The notes beneath the pieces were generated by a model. It ran no database searches, was not told where the DNA came from, and saw only the letters and a list, made by a program, of their open reading frames with translations. The position numbers and the translations under genes are program-made. From Cryptomeria japonica (Eukaryota; Streptophyta; Pinopsida; Cupressales; Cupressaceae), in contig NC_081415.1 in NCBI RefSeq assembly GCF_030272615.1, forward strand, positions 106,405,796 to 106,469,795: a stretch of 64,000 nucleotides of DNA. The letters run 5' to 3'. Below are positions 35,175-46,309 of this stretch, piece after piece. Position 1 is the first letter of the stretch. Every line of letters starts with the position of its first letter.

Positions 35175-36757
35175 TCACCAGATTTCACTACCGGTAACTG
35201 ATTCGAGGTAGTAGGAATCCCCTACTGCTAGTTTCTTGAAAAGTGCAATGATTGCCGCACGAGCATGGAAATACCACAACTGCTGTATCACGGATGCATC
35301 GTTGCCTGCAGAAGATCCTCCTGCGTAATTTGTTATCGATCTCATTGCCAGGAATGCTTTCCTCTCGCCCTCGCAAACCTGCACATATTCCAAGTTACTT
35401 TTAGTCATTGCAAATATGAGATATATCAGTAAATTCATATTATTAGAATATTTGAAGCTCTGGTAGTCAGTCAGACCATTGCTATTGCTGCACTCTCAGC
35501 GTCAAGGGAGGCGATATTCAGCTGGGTTTTGAGGAAATCTCTGTAAGCCTCGTTATTCATATAAAAGTTGGCACTGCCGCCTCTTTCAACCCTCTTAATC
35601 TTTGGCTGCTGTTCCAAACATATAAGCGATTCCCTACGCACCTGTCCAAAAGTGTATCCTGCAAGTCCATTCAATTTAAGCAAATCCCAAATATTAAGGC
35701 AATCCCAGATATTAAGGAAATCACTTAAAACAACGTTTAGCATTTGATTTGTGAAGATAACGTAGCGTTACCTGAATCTCCTGTGCGGTGGCAAACAATT
35801 TGTCATCCACACGAAACCAAAATTTGGCGGTTCCCACCTCAGGCGTTCCTTTCACCGAATAGAGAGTTTCTGGCTGGAAATATACGCTCTGCAGCTTATT
35901 GTTAACTCTCTTTTCTCCAACATTATATTTCGAAACCGTCAGGTTTGCAATTTCGCGAGTGAAGCTTCCCTCATCACCTCCAAATTTCTGAAATCATTCC
36001 AAATCAAATAACTATTTGTCATCATCTATCAAGGAGAGCAGAAAGGAAGGGAAGAAAATAGAGAAGAATGTTGGGGCCCGGGAGTACCTCCCAATACCAG
36101 ACGCCAGTGTGTGCGAATTGACGGGGAATAGCAATGTCACCAATATTCAAATCGTTGGGTCTTGCACTCGCCGCTCTTCCATAGTGAATTACTCCCTTCA
36201 CACGAAAGTGAGTCAGCAGCAACTGTGTCGTCTGGGCTGCATTAACCTGCACAGTAAATCACTCACAACTCTAGTCAAACCAAACTAATGTTAGATTAGA
36301 TCTAAAGAAAACGCTTAGATTAGATCCATACCGATCCACTTCCAGTCATGGCCAGAATAGTCCTGCAACCTTGAACATCTCCCACACGAAACCTCGAGCT
36401 GTAGCAGAGTAACCAACACTAGTTAATATACCTCAACCGCTTTTAAGTAAGAAAAGGAAAAAATATTGTTCTAATCCTCCGCCATATTAAAAATCAATAG
36501 AACAAGAGAAAGAGAAAAGAATGGGGTTTGTGAGAACCAGAGATATCTACAGTAGGCAAGTCCTGGTCAGGACGGAACCATCCCTGAGCCAGAACTACTT
36601 TGAGTTCTGCCTCACCGGAAACCACCAGCCCGTCATACTCGCCCTTGGCATTGATACGCTTGATCTTTTGAGCCACTTCCTCTGAAATTTCAGCATGGGA
36701 GAATAATGGAAATGCAATCAACAAAAACAGAAAAAACGCAGAGCTGTGAAAAGCCAT
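35175..36757 (-). CDS. Copy C: bark-storage-protein-like (nucleoside phosphorylase fold), frameshifted in exon 2
   Basis: Exons in transcript order: 36757-36538, 36398-36332, 36246-36088, 35987-35772, 35641-35477 and 35378-35175. Exon 1 encodes a signal peptide (MAFHSSAFFLFLLIAFPLFS, mature start near EISEE). Domain signs are VNAAQTTQLLLTHF, GVIHYGRAAS, GDIAIPRQFAHTGVWYW, LDAESAAIAM and AMRSITNYAGG. Exon 2 is 67 bp where its relatives have 68: CTCGAGG replaces GTCGAAGG, and the 1-bp loss leads to a stop in the same exon with every AG acceptor tested. Exon 5 is in frame only if splicing uses the acceptor at 35642, 17 bp inside the ancestral one at 35659. With the missing base the protein would be 343 residues, the family's normal size. 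The rest is well kept, so either a recent pseudogene or a sequence error in exon 2. It is head-to-head with gene B. Confidence 0.75.
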
Positions 36758-36825
36758 TGCAAACTAACTCAAACGTAAGAAAGAACTGCTTCTTGTGTGT
36801 TTTGAATCCGCCTCCTCTTAGCTCC

Positions 36826-36833
36826 AATTTATA
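36826..36833 (-). promoter_or_regulatory. TATA box of copy C
   Basis: TATAAATT on the minus strand, about 70 bp before the ATG at 36757, the same spacing as in A and B. Upstream sequence to 37060 is repeated at 29660-29900. Confidence 0.65.
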
Positions 36834-37100
36834 GTGCAGGACGCTGATTAGTTTCCAGTTTAAGAGTGTCTTAGAACCTTAATTAATCATACTCTTAATT
36901 AGGCAAACCTTATCTCTTACGTAACTATTTGAGATTGCAATTGGTGGCCTCCAGTGATGCGCAGAAACGTGGGGGTGAATCCGTGATCCGTATGGAACCA
37001 GTTCTATTAGATGTATTAAATTGGCTTTCATTGTGTTTGTCAATTGCACTATTCAATACGTAGTGGAGTTAAAAAATTGCAATATTAAACTGCTCATTGA

Positions 37101-37210
37101 TGTGAAAGTGATTACAAACTTCTACCGGCTGAACTCGAAAAGCATATGCGGAATATGTGAAAGTGATTACAAACTTCTACCGTCTGAACTCGAAAAGCAT
37201 ATGCGGAATA
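37101..37210. repeat. 55-bp tandem duplication
   Basis: Two adjacent units (37101-37155 and 37156-37210) beginning TGTGAAAGTGATTACAAAC and ending AAAGCATATGCGGAATA, with one mismatch (CCGGCT against CCGTCT). Near-identity indicates a recent event. Confidence 0.9.
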
Positions 37211-37324
37211 TTGATAAGCAAATGAAGAATGTTGCCGTTTTTTAAAAGAACCCTCGATTGTCTGAGTCAGCCGGTGCATTCCATAGTAGGAGACGCCTTC
37301 GGCGTAATAAAAAAATAAAATTCT

Positions 37325-37580
37325 CTCAAATCATAAGTGACCAAATCTAATCCACTGAGATATCAGATGCACTTATTTTAATATATAATAATCCGTTTAT
37401 TTATATAAAAGAAGTGGTCGATAGTGAACATACATATAGTAGTAGGTAGTGGGTTCGAATCTGAAGCAGCTTAACACAGTCATCCACAGACACTGTTACT
37501 AAACATACGCATATAGATCGGGCAGCTTCTATTACTAAACATATACATACAAATATAATAACTATACATTACATGCTCAT
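37325..37580 (+). repeat. SINE-like repeat, copy at the left edge of block B
   Basis: The fullest copy in this orientation: CTGAGATATCAGATGCACTT, AATAATCCGTTTATTTATA, GATAGTGAACATACA, GTAGTGGGTTCGAATCTGAAGC, then two AACATAYRCATA sub-repeats around GATCGGGCAGCTTC. It overlaps the start of the duplication block. Confidence 0.6.
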
Positions 37581-37810
37581 CTCCCTATTTATTACTGGTA
37601 AATAAACGGAGGATAGAATGGGGTGATGGCAATTAATGGAAATTTGATCAAAACTCAAAAGATATTACTAAGTTTTAAAACCAACAAAATAAAGGGAAGC
37701 TTAAGATTGTGCACCCAATCACACCTAATGTAAGATAGCTTAAGAGCTTAATTAATAACACCTTATCTTGTAGCGCGAGGGAAACAAAGAAAAGGACGAG
37801 CTGTTCAATC
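37580..37810 (-). promoter_or_regulatory. Inverted promoter relic between C and B
   Basis: On the minus strand it reads GCGCTACAAGATAAGGTG, TTAATTAAGCTCTTAAGC, CATTAGGTGTGATTGGGTGC, the stretch found just before the TATA box of A and B (6912-6985, 40905-40980). It then jumps to CTTCCCTTTATTTTGTTG, which in B lies 900 bp upstream (40031). TATA box, exons and introns are gone. Confidence 0.6.
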
Positions 37811-38009
37811 ATTTATTAATGAAAGAGTAAACAGATAAAACAGCAATCTGGCTAAATACACAGGTAATTGTTAGCAGCAATCTTTATAAAATATATCTAC
37901 CAGGGTCATTCAATGGTAATCTTTTCACATATAAAAAATGCACATCTTTTCACTCCCAAAAAACATCTTTCATGTTCACCTTTTTGATGGGCATATATGA
38001 CCGTTCGAA

Positions 38010-38145
38010 TTGGATAAAGGTAAAATATTTGTGGATTCCCAAACACAGCAGGATGATGTTGATGTTCTAGTGTGTTCAACACGTAATGAAATTCTTGGAT
38101 ATGGTCCACTAGCCAGTGTGTTGTCGCTCTCTTATCCTACAGGTG
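38010..38145 (+). other. Exon-like open segment of unknown origin
   Basis: Reads GKIFVDSQTQQDDVDVLVCS then TRNEILGYGPLASVLSLSYP and ends at CCTACAG followed by GTGAGC, a good splice donor. Composition and codon use look coding. The counterpart in block A (3700-3780) is rearranged and frameshifted. I do not recognise the protein. It could be an exon captured from another gene. Confidence 0.3.
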
Positions 38146-38269
38146 AGCATATGCTTTTGAGCTCGTTCGTTTCAAATTGTACAAAATTGATATCGATTGA
38201 TTTTCTGTGTACGATTATGAACGATATTCAATGCAATTGTCGAACACAGTTAATGCTAATTTAATTCAC

Positions 38270-40250
38270 ATTTGTTTCCAAGCATTTATGCCCCTTTAAT
38301 GAACGACAGTGACGGTTGGCCGTTCACAAGCACTAAGTCCCAAATTGCATTATCAAACTATTGAGGCAATTATACAATACTTTTACAGTCAATTTGTTTT
38401 ACATAGGGGCAGCTATCATGCTTTTTTATTTAAATGGACAAGGTTGTCCTTGATTGCCCTACAGAAGCAATAAGGCCAAAAATACTGACGTAATCTCTAT
38501 ACTATTTTCCAGAATATGTTAAAACGAATTCTTCTCTTTACTTTGTTGGGTTAAAAATTAGTCAAATCTAGGAAATATCAGTGTAAACATGTTTAGTGTC
38601 ATTCCGTAAATATTTTAATCAGCAGCCTTCTATTTTGTAGACCTACCGCATAAGCGTTCCAGAAAACTTGGAGGTAAGTTACACCATATTTTGCACCACT
38701 TATCTAATGTTTGTTTGTAGATTATCAGAAAATATATTAGCAATCGAATTCATATGTTCTATGGATATGTTTAGATTTGTGTTTATAACTGATTTTTTAA
38801 GAAATAGATAATGTAACTAATAAAGAAGTATGAGATTTTTAATCTTGAAAGTATTTATATCTTATATTTATGAATTTTTATTGTGTAGTTTTAAATAAAT
38901 TGAATATGTGTTTATTATTTATATTTAATGATGATTAAGTTGTAGAGAATGTGGTTCACTAATTTTAGTTGTAATAATTGTGATGTTCAACAACGTTAAA
39001 CTCTATGTGAGAATCCATTTAAGTATTGAGATGTTTAACACTCCTTTAAATCTAAAGCGACACTCTGGCCTTAATATTATTGGAAGCATATATAGAGTAA
39101 AATGTCAAGGTGTGTTCAATCAAAAAGTTGTGAACAATGGACAATAGTGATAGGTCTCTTCACCTTAATAAGAAGAGATTTAGTTAGCGATGGTGCTAAA
39201 CTAAGAATCACTCCTACACTTCCATCAATTTGAAGATGTGATACTATTGAAAAAATAATTAGAATTATCTATGTGAACTTTACCTTTATCTCCAAATAGA
39301 GTGACTAATATAGCAAACAATATTATCTTTAACAAAGAATATAGTTAGCTACCAAGTTTTCTAAAATATACTTCTAATGAAGTTGGTGGCATGAATTTTT
39401 TTATTTATTTTTTACTCTAAAGGTATTCATGGGTGGCATGGGATATTGGTTTTGTCTTTATTATTTTATAAATTTAGTTGGCAACAAATCATCACATCTT
39501 TCAAAATTATCAAAACCATAGTGGATGCATATGGAATATAATTTTAGACTCCATAAATGAAATTCTGGTGGTTAAATATTCTATGGATGAAGTCATAGCA
39601 CCCTATAATATTCAAATTTTGAGGCAAGTTCATTTGGGTCATTTGATTGGATCTATTCCTTCTATTTTTAGGCTCAAATAAACTTAATAAGATCAATCAA
39701 TGGGTTAAATTTATTAAATAAACATTTGTCAAGTAGAATCATTGGCATACATCATTATAGACATATTATTTTCATATATTATTAAATACTTTTACACTTC
39801 ATAAATAATTATAAAACTTCTCATTGGCAATTTTGCATACATTAAATATATAAAAATAAAAAGTATAAATGGAAATGTGTTGATTTGTTTTTTCACACGC
39901 GCAACTATCATGCCCTCTACAAGCCATAAGGCCAAATTTGCATTCACAAAATGTAAAAAAATGCCCTCTACAAGCCATCAGGCCAAATTTGCATTCACAA
40001 AATGTAAAAAATTAATTGGTTAAAACGAAAGCTTCCCTTTATTTTGTTGATTTAAAACTTACTAATAATATCTTTTGAGTTTTGATAAAATTTACATTAA
40101 ATGCGAACTTATTTGTTGTCAACCCGTAAATATATTTGTCAGTTTGGACTTGTGGAGAGAAATCAATAACTACTAATGTTTATTAAATATATTGAATTAG
40201 TATTTATTGTCTTTGTCACTTCACTATTTAATATATTGATACGAAAGATG
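38270..40250. other. AT-rich upstream region of gene B without a supported gene
   Basis: Colinear with 4300-6270. Contains the 67-codon TTG-start frame at 39478-39681 mentioned for block A. No other frame is supported. Confidence 0.5.
39910..40011. repeat. 51-bp tandem duplication upstream of gene B
   Basis: Units 39910-39960 and 39961-40011 start ATGCCCTCTACAAGCCAT and differ at one base (CATAAGG against CATCAGG). Block A has a single diverged unit at 5962-5998. Confidence 0.85.
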
Positions 40251-40259
40251 AATGGAAAC

Positions 40260-40398
40260 GGAAGCGTCTATTTTGGTTCCAAAAAGACAGTACGGATTGA
40301 CTAACACAAGTGTTAGTCGCACAAACAGTTGCGATTGACTAACCTATCACTAACACACTGTACGAAAGGTCTGTTTTGGAGCTAGAATAGCCGTGACC
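40260..40398. mobile_element. Mutator-like MITE, copy in the upstream region of B
   Basis: Ends GGAAGCGTCTATTTTGG and the complement of CTAGAATAGCCGTGACC form the inverted repeats. AATGGAAAC (40251-40259) and AATGAAAAC (40399-40407) form a 9-bp target duplication with one mismatch. Block A shows the empty site (gatgaatggaaacctccta, 6233-6251), which proves the insertion. Confidence 0.85.
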
Positions 40399-40898
40399 AA
40401 TGAAAACCTCCTAATTTGCAGGAACTCACGAAAAAAGTAGATATTGATCGCGAACTTGTGCAGAATGTACTCAAAAGCATATGCGGATTTTCTGTAAAGC
40501 ATAATTGATAAGAATAGAGAATATGCCTCGGAATTAATTTTTCATTCCTCCTCACAATGTCGCCTATAAACCGTACGTCCAGGCTAAATCAATTATTTGA
40601 TATTATTTTGTCAGAATTTAATTTTATAGTTTTTCAATCAAACTCATTCAATTAGACTGATCATTAATTAATTGAAAGAGAGACTTCCAGAAAAAGTATT
40701 ACAGCACGAGAGTTTCATTACATGTTGAATGGCTTATAAACACTAGAACATCAAGCTCGCCTGTGGGATGGAGAGCCACCTATATACATCATCCTGCTCT
40801 GTGTTTGGAAATCCACAAATATAGCTCGTCCTTTTCAGGGCACACAGCATTCGGCGTCTATCTACAACCTTATCTCTAAATGTGCTTTCTTCGTTTCC

Positions 40899-40995
40899 CA
40901 CGTGATACAAGATAAGGTTTGATTAATTAAGCTCTTAAGCCATCTTACATTAGGTGTGATTAGGTGCACAATCTAAGCATTCCATGTTATAAATA
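40899..40995 (+). promoter_or_regulatory. Gene B promoter: G-box and TATA box
   Basis: CACGTG at 40899-40904 and TATAAATA at 40988-40995, 75 bp before the ATG. G-boxes bind bZIP/bHLH factors in plants, often in stress, light or abscisic-acid responses; what acts here is not known. Confidence 0.7.
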
Positions 40996-41062
40996 GGAGT
41001 GAAGAGCCGAGAGTTTCAAAACATAGAGTAAGCGATTTTCGATTTCAGTCATTGAATCTGCT

Positions 41063-42594
41063 ATGGCTTTCCGCAGTTCTCTTCTAGTTCTTTTCCTCCT
41101 CTCGTTGATTGCCTTTCCATTGCTTTCCAATGGTGAGATTTCTGAAGGGTTGGCCAAGAAGATCAAGAGTATTAACGCAAGAGGAGCACATTACGGTCTG
41201 GTAGTTTCCGGCGAAGCAGAACTCAATGTATTTCTCGCTGTGGGCGTCTTCCAACCTGTAGATATCTCTGGTTGAATCATACTCAATTCTTTGCTCCTTC
41301 TCCCTTATTTATCTTCTGAGCATTAGCACAATGTACTTTATTTTTCACTAGTTTATATCCGTATTTTAGTATTAACTGGTTTTGGTTACTGTACTACAGG
41401 TCGAAGGTTCCATGTGGGAATGTTTAGAGGGAGCAGGACAATTTTAGTCATGAGCGGAAGTGGATCGGTAAAGACCCACAAAGTCATTTAATCTGTCTCC
41501 TCATCCTGGTGGTAATACTAATGATTGGATTAGTATGACTAATGGTGTGATTGTGATTGTGATCATTATTGCCCAGGTGAACGCAGCACAGACAACACAG
41601 CTGTTGCTCACTCACTTTCGTGTGAAGGGAGTAATTCACTATGGAAGAGCGGCTAGCGCAAACCCCAAATATCTCCGTGTTGGTGACGTTGCTATTCCCA
41701 GTCAATTCGCACACACTGCCGTCTGGTACTGGCAGGTACGTCGTACTTAATTACCCCTCCCCTGATTCTTCTTTTCTCTCCTCCTCTCACTTTAGAAAAT
41801 AATTGGTATCAGATGACTCCCTAATCTTGTTTGATTTTGGATGATATCAGAAGTTTCGCCGTGACGAGGGAAGTTTCGATCACCAGATTGCTAACCTCAC
41901 ATTTTCCGACTTTAATGTTGATAAAAACGTTCTGAACTTTCTTCAGAGCGTATATTTGCAGCCAGAAACAGTTTATTCCAAGCCCGAGGAGGGAGACTCC
42001 ATATTTTGGTTCAATGCAGATGACAACCTGTACGCCACCGCAGAGAAAATTGAGGTATCATCATTTAACACGTTTAAGTAAATGTGAAAATTTACCCTTC
42101 TTAAATTGCTATTAATGACGTAATGGAATTTAATTGTGCAGGACGTAGAGTTAGATAGATGCCTGTTCAAATCTCTTATATGTCTGCCAAAACAGCCAAA
42201 GATTAAGAGGATTGAGAGGGCAAGCAGTGCCGACATCTATCTGAATAACGAGGCTTACAGAAACTTCCTCCACAAGGAGTTGAATGTCGGCTCCATTGAC
42301 ACTGAAACGGCAGCAATTGCGATGGTAGGATTGATTATAAGAGCTTTTGATATGTGCGTGCTTTTATTTTCCATGATTTTAATCGAGTGTGGTGTTGTGC
42401 AGGTGTGCGAGAGCGAGAAGGCGGCCTTCCTTGCAATGAGATCGATAACCAATTATGCGGGCGGGCCTTCTTTGGAAAACGATGTAAGTGTGATAAAGAA
42501 GCTGTGGACCTCCCATGCTAGCGTGGCAGTCGGCGCAATCTTCGACAAATTGGCACCAGGCGATTCTACCCTCCGTCTAGTTAATAGTAAATAG
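41063..42594 (+). CDS. Gene B: bark/vegetative storage protein-like, nucleoside phosphorylase superfamily, intact
   Basis: Six exons with GT/AG introns: 41063-41270, 41400-41467, 41577-41735, 41851-42054, 42142-42324 and 42403-42594, together 1014 bp or 337 residues, the usual size of this family. Residues 1-23 form a hydrophobic signal peptide (MAFRSSLLVLFLLSLIAFPL), so the product should enter the secretory pathway. Then come GLVVSGEAEL, the nucleotide-binding-like strand RTILVMSGSGSVNAAQTTQ across the exon 2/3 joint, GVIHYGRAASANP, GDVAIPSQFAHTAVWYWQ, SIDTETAAIAM and AMRSITNYAGG. Order and spacing match the PNP_UDP_1 fold of poplar-type bark storage proteins and MTA/SAH nucleosidases. The acidic residue of D-x-E-[GST]-A-A is kept, but the catalytic Ser-Asp of R-x-x-SD-x-A is Thr-Asn, and the G-x-AG loop is GRAAS, so nucleosidase activity is doubtful. 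A storage or wound-response role is inference. Start chosen by ATG, TATA spacing and signal peptide. Confidence 0.92.
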
Positions 42595-42595
42595 T

Positions 42596-42895
42596 ATGTA
42601 TATTTGTAATGCGTATGTTTAGTAATAGCGGCTGCCCGATCTATATGCGTATCTCTAGTAAAAGTGGCTGCACCGTCCGTGTATAAATGTCTGAAGCCCC
42701 TTCTTTAGTTTCAGATTCGAACCCACCATCTACTGTGTGTATGTTCACTATAGGCGGCTTCTTCTATCTAAATAAACGGATTATTATGTATTAAAATTTG
42801 AGATTACTGCATCTATATCTGAGTCTATTAGATCTGGTCATTTCTAATTTGAGAGAATGCAGGACAATAATCAATCTTAATTTAAGAAAACTTTA
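42596..42895 (-). repeat. SINE-like repeat forming the 3' flank of gene B
   Basis: Begins within a few bases of the stop codon: ATGTTTAGTAATAGCGGCTG, CTCTAGTAAAAGTGGCTGC, GATTCGAACCCACCATCTAC, TCTATCTAAATAAACGG, TTTGAGAGAATGCAGG. AATAAA at 42771 is a possible polyadenylation signal for gene B, 177 bp after the stop. Confidence 0.6.
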
Positions 42896-43559
42896 TTTTA
42901 TTTTATTATAAAATAGTAATATAACAATAGTTTAAAAATAATATTATTAATAATAAGAGATTTTGAGAGTGAACAATTGATCTTTTTTCAAGGATAAGAA
43001 TGAATATAAAATAAAAGTATGATGATGATGGTGATGATGATGACAACTTCTTAATAGATTTTTTTTTTTTGACTAAGAGTTTAATAGAAATATAATAGTA
43101 TAATAATAATAATTTGGTACTAAATTTTTTTTGCTTTTGTAAAGATAATAATGAAATTTTAAAAATATAATAACAAAAAAAAAATTAAAATATTATAGTA
43201 TAACAATATCACATGAGCATGGGCATAAGTAGTGTACACATATTAAGAAATTTCTACTAAAATTATATGGTAAAAGGAGTGCATTTTAATAGCAATTGTT
43301 TATTTAAAGGGGATATAAAATATTTGACATGAAGGGGTAGATAAGATTTTATTTTGGATTATGTTATCTGTTTATATAACCTCCAAGATTCTAGAATTTG
43401 GTTCTTCATATAATGTATAATAAATTTATCTCTCTATTAAGGAAGGAGGTGTAACATCATAAATTGCACCTCGTAAAATTCCATGCTATATAATCACCTT
43501 TACTTTAAACCTATTGGAGGACCCTTTTAGCTTTTGCGTACTCGCTCACTTGGCTTGCC

Positions 43560-44972
43560 TTGTTAGCTTTGCTTTTGTCATTTTTGTGTCCTTATGGACA
43601 TGGAAATCTACACGAAGACGTCTGTGTCACACTAGTTTCTTGCAAATATGCAGTGTGCAGGTGGTCATTGGAGTGTTACACCTACAATTTGCAATATTTG
43701 CAAAATCTCTTAAAGTGCATATTGGCATTGTATTCTCTTATGGGTTGCTTATCTAGCTCTCTTGGGATTCATTTTCACTCTATTCACTGGACTTGTTTTA
43801 TATAGCTTATTGATCTCTAGTTTTCCACACTCCGTGCTTAAGAATCCACTTTCTCATTCTGCTACACTTCATCTACCATCACCATTGTTCAACTTTGTGT
43901 GCTTGACGGCTATATGCCTCTTCCTCACTCTAACAAGCTTCTACTTGTCTGGTGTTGAAGGGGAGTTATTTCCCTCTTCTTTGTTGCACCTTTTATTATA
44001 TCCATTAGCATATAATTTGATTCTCTTATATCATTTTTCTTATTATGGTTTTATCTATCATCTATCTTGTCTATTTGGTGGAGGTGGAAACACCAAAATC
44101 ACAGTTTAATTGTGAAAGACCTCTAAAACACAACCCCAACATTTTTGTCTTATCATCTTATGTGTAGGTTATTGGAGAAGAGTCATATTTATTAGAGACT
44201 TCATTCATGGACCCATTATAATCATCTTCTCCCTCTCTCTTATCTTTTCACATCTTATTTGCAACTAGCTTAGTTTCTATTGTTCATCTGTTACACTCAA
44301 AATGCATTAAAACTAGTGTATCTTTCATTCTGCACTTTTTTCTATAGAATCCCATACACTATCTATACAAGACATCAACGCCCATGTTGTCGTCCATGAC
44401 CTAAACATGCATCCTTGTGTAGACAGTTAGCAACAGTCACCAAAAGATCTTTATGACTTGCACTCTTAAATTATATGGTTCAAAATAAATTACCTATTGG
44501 TACTTGACAACTACCACAGTTTGTGTTTATCCTAAGTGGAAAGGTAGATTGAGTGAGTCCTCGGGAGGTAAGTAAAGGCCACTTGAAGTGGTTTTCTTTT
44601 TCCTACTCTACATTTTTGTAAACTTGATGTGAATGCTTGTCTTTGGTTTATATAATTTCATAACACCTTAATGATTTTCTTAAACAAATATTTCATTGTT
44701 TGTGTTAGGCTTCTCACTTATACTCTTTCAAAGTTGTTGAACTGTTTGAGGGCTTGTCTATGAGTTCAATGACCCAAATTGACTCTAGGGTTTTGAGGAA
44801 AACTTGTAGACTAAGTATCCCTCTAAATCCTTATAGCGCTACTCAACTTGGCTCAACGTTCTTAGCCTTAGTGGATCCGAATGACCCTTTTAGTTCTGAT
44901 CCCATTAAGAATGTTATTACAGGGTTTATTCTACATATAGCTTGCAACCAAACTCCCAAAATAATACCTTAA
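43560..44972 (+). mobile_element. Decayed transposon-associated frames (block B copy of 11702-12948)
   Basis: Frames at 43762-44109 (hydrophobic, 115 codons) and 44754-44972 (72 codons) match those of block A. No domain recognised; placed with the gag region downstream. Confidence 0.35.
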
Positions 44973-45009
44973 TAAAAACCCATCTACCATCTCCTCCTAC
45001 TATTGATCA

Positions 45010-46200
45010 TGAGTTGTCTTATAGGTTTTTTTTGACCAAGTTCATATTTTAGAGGAGAACCTGAGGTACTTCAAAGGGTTCTCAAATCGAGAGAAGGTCC
45101 TCCCCCAAGCTAGCTTTGTGGTGAATAGTTTGAGAGATATTCTTATCTCGAACATCAAGAGCTTGGAGGTGTTAAGGGCTCTATCTATGATCATGCAATA
45201 TCATGTAACACTTGTTGAGGCTAACACCTAGGATGATCAATTTGATACCATTGACATACAAATTGATGTTGATATCCCTACAATGTCAATATAGCTGGAA
45301 GATAGTGGATCTACTATTGATCCATTCAGTAGTAGAACTATACACATTATCAATGTTTCTGAGATTCTCTTAAGATATACAGGGATTTTGTTTTGTTAAA
45401 ACCAATTTGTTAGTCCCTTAAGGGAACTATGATAGAATGGTACAATTCATTACTTAATTATTCGATCAAATCATTTGATCAACTTATGGATGTCTTTCGT
45501 ACATATTTTTAGGAAAACATTGGAAGCAAGGTCACTATAATGGACCTTCTTTGCTACAAGGAAAAACCTAATAAGATTATTATAGACTTTATTTTTTGTT
45601 ATCAATCAATCTCTACAAATATTTCATTTTTCTTGATATATAATGATTTATAAAGAATATTTATTAGAAATCTGCAACTGATATTTAGGGGAAAGTTTCC
45701 TCTTAATCATTACTTGAACTTTAATAATATTTTGTCAATGTTCACTGACTATTAGTATACACTAATTTAGTTTGGAGAATATCTTTGAATTCTTGTGCTA
45801 ATTCCTTTAGGGGTGTGTCTGCTTCAAGAGCATCCAAAAAGAGAAAGCCATTAGTGAATGTCATAACTTTTCCACTAACAACTTATAGATCTATGTAGTA
45901 ACCATAGTGGAATCAGATCTTTACCAAATTATTTGATTCTTATTTGAGTATATTGTAAAATATTCTAAATGATAATCTTGTGACCCTTCCTAAAATTAGA
46001 TCATTACCTGACCAAAAAAACATAACCTCAGTGATATGATGATTCCAAATTCTATCACTATCACCTTGTGATTGGACACGACATCAAGCATTGTATTCAT
46101 CACAGGCATATAATCCAAGATCATATAGATAGTAGTGCTATCCTAGTTGATGATTGAAAATAGAAATCTAACTTTTTTGTTGATATGACCAATGGTGAGC
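45010..46200 (+). mobile_element. Decayed Ty3/gypsy gag region (block B)
   Basis: Counterpart of 12985-14180 with the same gag pattern (SIKSFDQLMDVF at about 45460-45500; GH-x-IKH and IQDHIDSSA near 46070-46140) and more frameshifts. It was already dead when the block duplicated, since several stops are shared. Confidence 0.6.
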
Positions 46201-46309
46201 TCCAAATCTACACCAATCCATTTTTGCCTCATTCGTCAAACTTCATCTCTACTACATCATCAGATCCTACATCAAGTGCTAGCTTGTATGTTAACATGTG
46301 TTGAATACA

